DNA from: Gemmiger sp.
GTDB taxonomy: Bacteria; Bacillota; Clostridia; Oscillospirales; Ruminococcaceae
Direction of reading: 5' to 3'
Length of the DNA stretch: 40,631 nt
Assembly: GCA_028710135.1 (NCBI GenBank)
Contig: JAQUSS010000009.1
Span: 1 to 40,631 of the forward strand
In this document: in pieces, positions 38,351-40,631 of the stretch
Layout of the letters: each line of letters starts with the position of its first letter
Position numbering within the stretch: position 1 is the first letter of the stretch
Position numbers and translations under genes: made by a program
Notes under the pieces: generated by a model
What the model saw: the letters and a program-made list of their open reading frames with translations, nothing else
Told to the model about the DNA's origin: nothing
The model's database searches: none

Positions 38351-39634
38351 TTACACACCAAACAGCGTTGCAATTTTTGCTTCATCCAGCCCGGAGCCAA
38401 TCACACAAAGCTTGCCGGTAACATCGGGGCCGCAGGCGCGCACCTCGTACTCGCCGGGCACCATATCAAACTCGTACCAGCTATCGCCGCCATCCACAAT
38501 GCCTTTGGCGCGCAGGATATCGCCGTAGCCGCCATGGTCGAGCGCGGCCAGGGCATCCTCCAGCGCGGCGCGGGCATATTTATGGGCGGTTTCGCGGCCC
38601 CAGCTGGTAAAAATTTCGTCCGCGTCATGGTCGTGGTGGTGATGATGGTGGCAGCCGCAGCCCTCGCCATGCGCATGGCCGTGCTCGTGGTCATGGCCTT
38701 CCTCGCCGTGGCCGTGGTGGCAGCAGCCCTCGTGATGATGCTCGTGCTCCTCGTCATCATCCTCATCATCGTCGTCGTCATCGTCCCCATCATGGTGGTG
38801 GTGGCAGCACTCGTGGCCATCCTCATCATGGTGGTGATGATGCTCGTGCTCGTCCTCATCATCGTCGTCGTCATCCTCGTCCCCATCGTGGTGATGGTGG
38901 CAGCACTCGTGGCCGTCCTCGTCATGGTGATGGTGGTGGTGATGCTCGTGCTCGTCCTCCTCGTCCTCGGGGCCATGGGCGGCGTTGGCGGCACTGGCCT
39001 CTTGCACCAGCTCTGCCACCAAATCGCGCTTGCCATCCATCACCGAAACAATCTGTGCGCCGGTAAGGGCTGTCCAATCGGTGGTGATAATAGTGGCCGT
39101 GGGGTTTTTGGCCTGTAGCTGCGCCACGGCGGCGGAAATTTTGGCTTCGTCCGCCTTGCCGGTGCGGCTAAGGATGATGCAGGAGGCATGGCTGATTTGG
39201 TCGTCGTAAAATTCGCCAAAGTTTTTCATATACAGCTTGACCTTGCCCACATCGGCAACCGTCACAAAGCTGTTCAGGGTAACGGGCAGCTCCTCGCCCA
39301 CGCCTTCCACCGCGCGGGTCACATCCGATAGCTTGCCCACGCCCGATGGCTCGATCAAAATACGGTCAGGGTGGTAGGTTTCCACCACCTTTTTCAGTGC
39401 CTCGCGGAAATCGCCCACCAGCGAGCAGCAGATGCAGCCCGAGTTCAGCTCGTTCACCTGCACACCGGCCTCCCGCATAAAGCCGCCGTCAATGCCGATC
39501 TCGCCAAACTCGTTCTCAATCAGCACCAGCTTTTCGCCCGCAAAGGCTTCTTTAATCAGCTTTTTGATAAGGGTGGTTTTGCCCGCCCCCAAAAAGCCGG
39601 AAAATATGTCGATTTTGGTTGTTTTTTCTGCCAT
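38351..39634 (-). CDS. CobW-family metal GTPase with large His/Asp/Cys-rich insertion
   Basis: A 427-aa G3E GTPase. N-terminal domain: Walker A GFLGAGKTTLI (13-23), ENEFGEIGIDG, the metal-binding CICC (67-70) and LIEPSGVG (93-100). The guanine-specificity loop is SRTGKAD rather than NKTD. Residues about 223-340 are almost entirely His, Asp, Glu, Gly and Cys, built from at least two tandem units (EHEHHHHH-DEDGHECCHHHH-DGDxD), then GHDHEHGHAHGEGCGC. The CobW C-terminal domain follows (YARAALEDALAAL to end). CobW/ZNG1-type proteins load zinc or other metals into client enzymes; the His-rich stretch would be a metal reservoir or sensor. AGAGG upstream of ATG 39634. Confidence 0.9.
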   Translation of the reverse strand: MAEKTTKIDIFSGFLGAGKTTLIKKLIKEAFAGEKLVLIENEFGEIGIDGGFMREAGVQVNELNSGCICCSLVGDFREALKKVVETYHPDRILIEPSGVGKLSDVTRAVEGVGEELPVTLNSFVTVADVGKVKLYMKNFGEFYDDQISHASCIILSRTGKADEAKISAAVAQLQAKNPTATIITTDWTALTGAQIVSVMDGKRDLVAELVQEASAANAAHGPEDEEDEHEHHHHHHHDEDGHECCHHHHDGDEDDDDDDEDEHEHHHHHDEDGHECCHHHHDGDDDDDDDEDDDEEHEHHHEGCCHHGHGEEGHDHEHGHAHGEGCGCHHHHHHDHDADEIFTSWGRETAHKYARAALEDALAALDHGGYGDILRAKGIVDGGDSWYEFDMVPGEYEVRACGPDVTGKLCVIGSGLDEAKIATLFGV

Positions 39635-39670
39635 GGTGTATCTACCTCTTTGTCTTTATTGTGATTCAAA

Positions 39671-39732
39671 AATCGGGGATGGAACCTGGCAATCCATAGG
39701 AAGGATTGCCAGACTCCCCTAAGTTTATTATA
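39671..39732 (-). promoter_or_regulatory. Extended -10 promoter and leader hairpin of the CobW operon
   Basis: On the minus strand TGCTATAAT (TATAAT at 39727-39732) is an extended -10 box. The transcript would start close to 39720 and enter a hairpin at once: outer GGGGA/TCCCC (39675-39679 with 39715-39719) and inner TGGCAATCC/GGATTGCCA (39687-39711), followed by GATTTTTG. This looks like a terminator within the leader, 40 bases before cobW, so attenuation is possible. Confidence 0.5.
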
Positions 39733-39775
39733 GCAAACCTGTCAACAGTTTTTGGCCCTTTTCCCCCAAAACAAT

Positions 39776-39803
39776 TTGAATTTTTTGCAAACAATGCTAC
39801 AAT
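39776..39803 (+). promoter_or_regulatory. Promoter of the aminopeptidase gene
   Basis: TTGAAT (39776-39781) and TACAAT (39798-39803), 16 bases apart, with a TGC extension (TGCTACAAT). It lies divergent from the CobW promoter, about 40 bases before the TTG start. Confidence 0.65.
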
Positions 39804-39845
39804 AAGGTGTATCCACATCAATGTTAGAGAAGGTAGGGATTTATT

Positions 39846-40631
39846 TTGACAACAAACGAGAAAATTTCCGCTCTGCGGGCCGCTGTGCAGGCCGCCGGGG
39901 CGCAGGGTGTTCTGCTGATGACCAGCGACCCACACTCGGGCGAATACCTGCCCGCGCATTACCGCAGCCTGACCTATTTCTCCGGCTTTACCGGGGATAA
40001 CGCCACCCTGGTGGTTACCCTTTCGGGCAGCGCTTTGTGGGTGGATGGCCGGTTTTACATCCAGGCCGATAAACAGCTTGCCGGCACCGAGATTGAATCC
40101 ATGCACATGGGCTATGCCGGGGTGCCCACGGTGGAGGCCTACCTGGCCGCGCATTTTGCCGCGGGCCAAACGCTGCTGCTGGATGGTGCCACCGTGCCCG
40201 CTGCGCTGGTGCAAAAATACCAGCAGGCCCTTGCCCCGGCCTCTGCCACGGTGGTAAGCCGGGATATTATCAGCCCACTGTGGCAGGGCCGCCCTGCCCT
40301 GCCCTGCACCCCCTGCACCCTGTTAAGTGCCGCCCAGGCCGGGCTTACCCCGGCTGAAAAGCTGGCCCAGATACGCGCCGCGCTGCAAAAGCAGGGTGCC
40401 ACCGCCCTGGCGGTGACCCAGCTTGGCGCGGTGGCCTGGCTGCTGAACCTGCGCGCGCGGGATTTGCCCTGCACCCCCGTGGCCCTGGCCTACGCCTTTG
40501 TAAGCCAGGATAGCTGCACCCTGTTTTTAGCCCCCGGCCGGTTGAGCGAGGCCGATGCCGCCACCCTCGCCGAGAATGGGGTTGCCCTGCGCCCCTACGA
40601 TGCCCTGCGTGCTTTTGTGCGCAGCTATGCC
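39846..40631 (+). CDS. Xaa-Pro aminopeptidase (M24), N-terminal part, cut by window edge
   Basis: An open frame of 262 codons runs from TTG at 39846 (MTTNEKISALRAAVQAAGAQ) to the window end without a stop. It contains the creatinase N-terminal domain: LLMTSDPHSGEYLPAHYRSL, YFSGFTGDNATLVVT, ALWVDGRFYIQADKQL, and then a second creatinase-like module (AEKLAQIRAALQKQGATALA, VTQLGAVAWLLNLRARDLPC) as in the three-domain Xaa-Pro aminopeptidases related to eukaryotic XPNPEP1. The metal-binding catalytic M24 domain lies beyond the edge. The enzyme removes N-terminal residues preceding proline. The TTG start follows AAGGTAGGG; no in-frame ATG precedes it. Confidence 0.88.
   Translation, partial: MTTNEKISALRAAVQAAGAQGVLLMTSDPHSGEYLPAHYRSLTYFSGFTGDNATLVVTLSGSALWVDGRFYIQADKQLAGTEIESMHMGYAGVPTVEAYLAAHFAAGQTLLLDGATVPAALVQKYQQALAPASATVVSRDIISPLWQGRPALPCTPCTLLSAAQAGLTPAEKLAQIRAALQKQGATALAVTQLGAVAWLLNLRARDLPCTPVALAYAFVSQDSCTLFLAPGRLSEADAATLAENGVALRPYDALRAFVRSYA

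Noticed and set aside
38630-38980. Repetitive DNA that at first glance resembles a CRISPR or tandem satellite array
   Set aside because: The repeats are in frame and encode His/Asp/Cys units of the CobW protein; there are no unique spacers of equal length.
37427-39118. A 563-codon open frame on the plus strand across the CobW genes
   Set aside because: It is antisense to two clear GTPase genes; the open frame comes from their repetitive His/Asp codons and GC bias. It has no ribosome site and its product is a meaningless hydrophobic Val/Met run.

Overview
The window looks like a chromosomal segment of a Gram-positive, spore-forming-lineage Firmicute, most likely a gut clostridium of the Oscillospiraceae/Ruminococcaceae (Faecalibacterium, Gemmiger or Subdoligranulum-like). 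This is inference. It rests on a SpoVT/AbrB regulator, an hrcA-grpE-dnaK-dnaJ operon behind a perfect CIRCE operator, strong AGGAGG ribosome binding sites, a CpoA/LafB-like glycolipid synthesis operon, and GC-rich genes with short spacers. The 1-6.9 kb and 23.5-27.7 kb stretches are visibly less GC-rich than the rest and look like accessory DNA.

Region 1 (1-6.9 kb) is a compact type I-C-like CRISPR-Cas effector operon on the minus strand. It reads cas5c, cas8c (with an internal, well-primed Cas11c start), cas7c, cas3, then a 38-aa small ORF and a rhuM-family gene cut by the window edge. No cas4, cas1, cas2 or CRISPR array is visible. Upstream of cas5c lies the most striking element of the window. 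A solitary I-C-type repeat-like sequence ends in GTGGATTGAAAT (6705-6716), and the bases that immediately follow it (6717-6731) match 14 of 15 bases of the cas operon leader (6530-6544). That leader site is preceded by TTC, the canonical I-C PAM. With a hairpin terminator behind it, this has the layout of a CreR-type Cas-regulating RNA: a crRNA-like guide that would send Cascade to its own promoter with too little pairing to cleave.

Region 2 (6.9-10.8 kb) holds small accessory genes on the plus strand: DUF1697, a YoaP-like acetyltransferase, a VOC protein, an autoregulated TetR, a YjaB-like acetyltransferase and a DUF4180 protein. Region 3 (10.7-13.7 kb, minus) is a glycolipid operon: two GT4 diacylglycerol glycosyltransferases with a VTT/DedA-like membrane protein between them. 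Region 4 (14.1-23.5 kb) carries an M32 carboxypeptidase, a GT2 glycosyltransferase, RidA, an MFS exporter behind a long structured leader with terminator and short ORF, a KilA-N remnant, a polytopic membrane protein, aspS and a COG2426 small membrane protein.

Region 5 (23.5-27.9 kb) is a TetR-controlled divergon (GPH transporter plus alpha/beta hydrolase) followed by a GH46 chitosanase-like lipoprotein. Region 6 (27.9-31.6 kb) has a lipoprotein with three related domains, an AGCS sodium:alanine symporter and SpoVT. Region 7 (31.6-37 kb) is the HrcA heat-shock operon, with a cluster of hairpins between dnaK and dnaJ. Region 8 (37-40.6 kb) has a GlsB-type membrane protein, two neighbouring CobW-like metal GTPases (one with a YcgQ-like C-terminal domain, the other with a very long His/Asp/Cys-rich insertion), and the start of an Xaa-Pro aminopeptidase that runs off the right edge.
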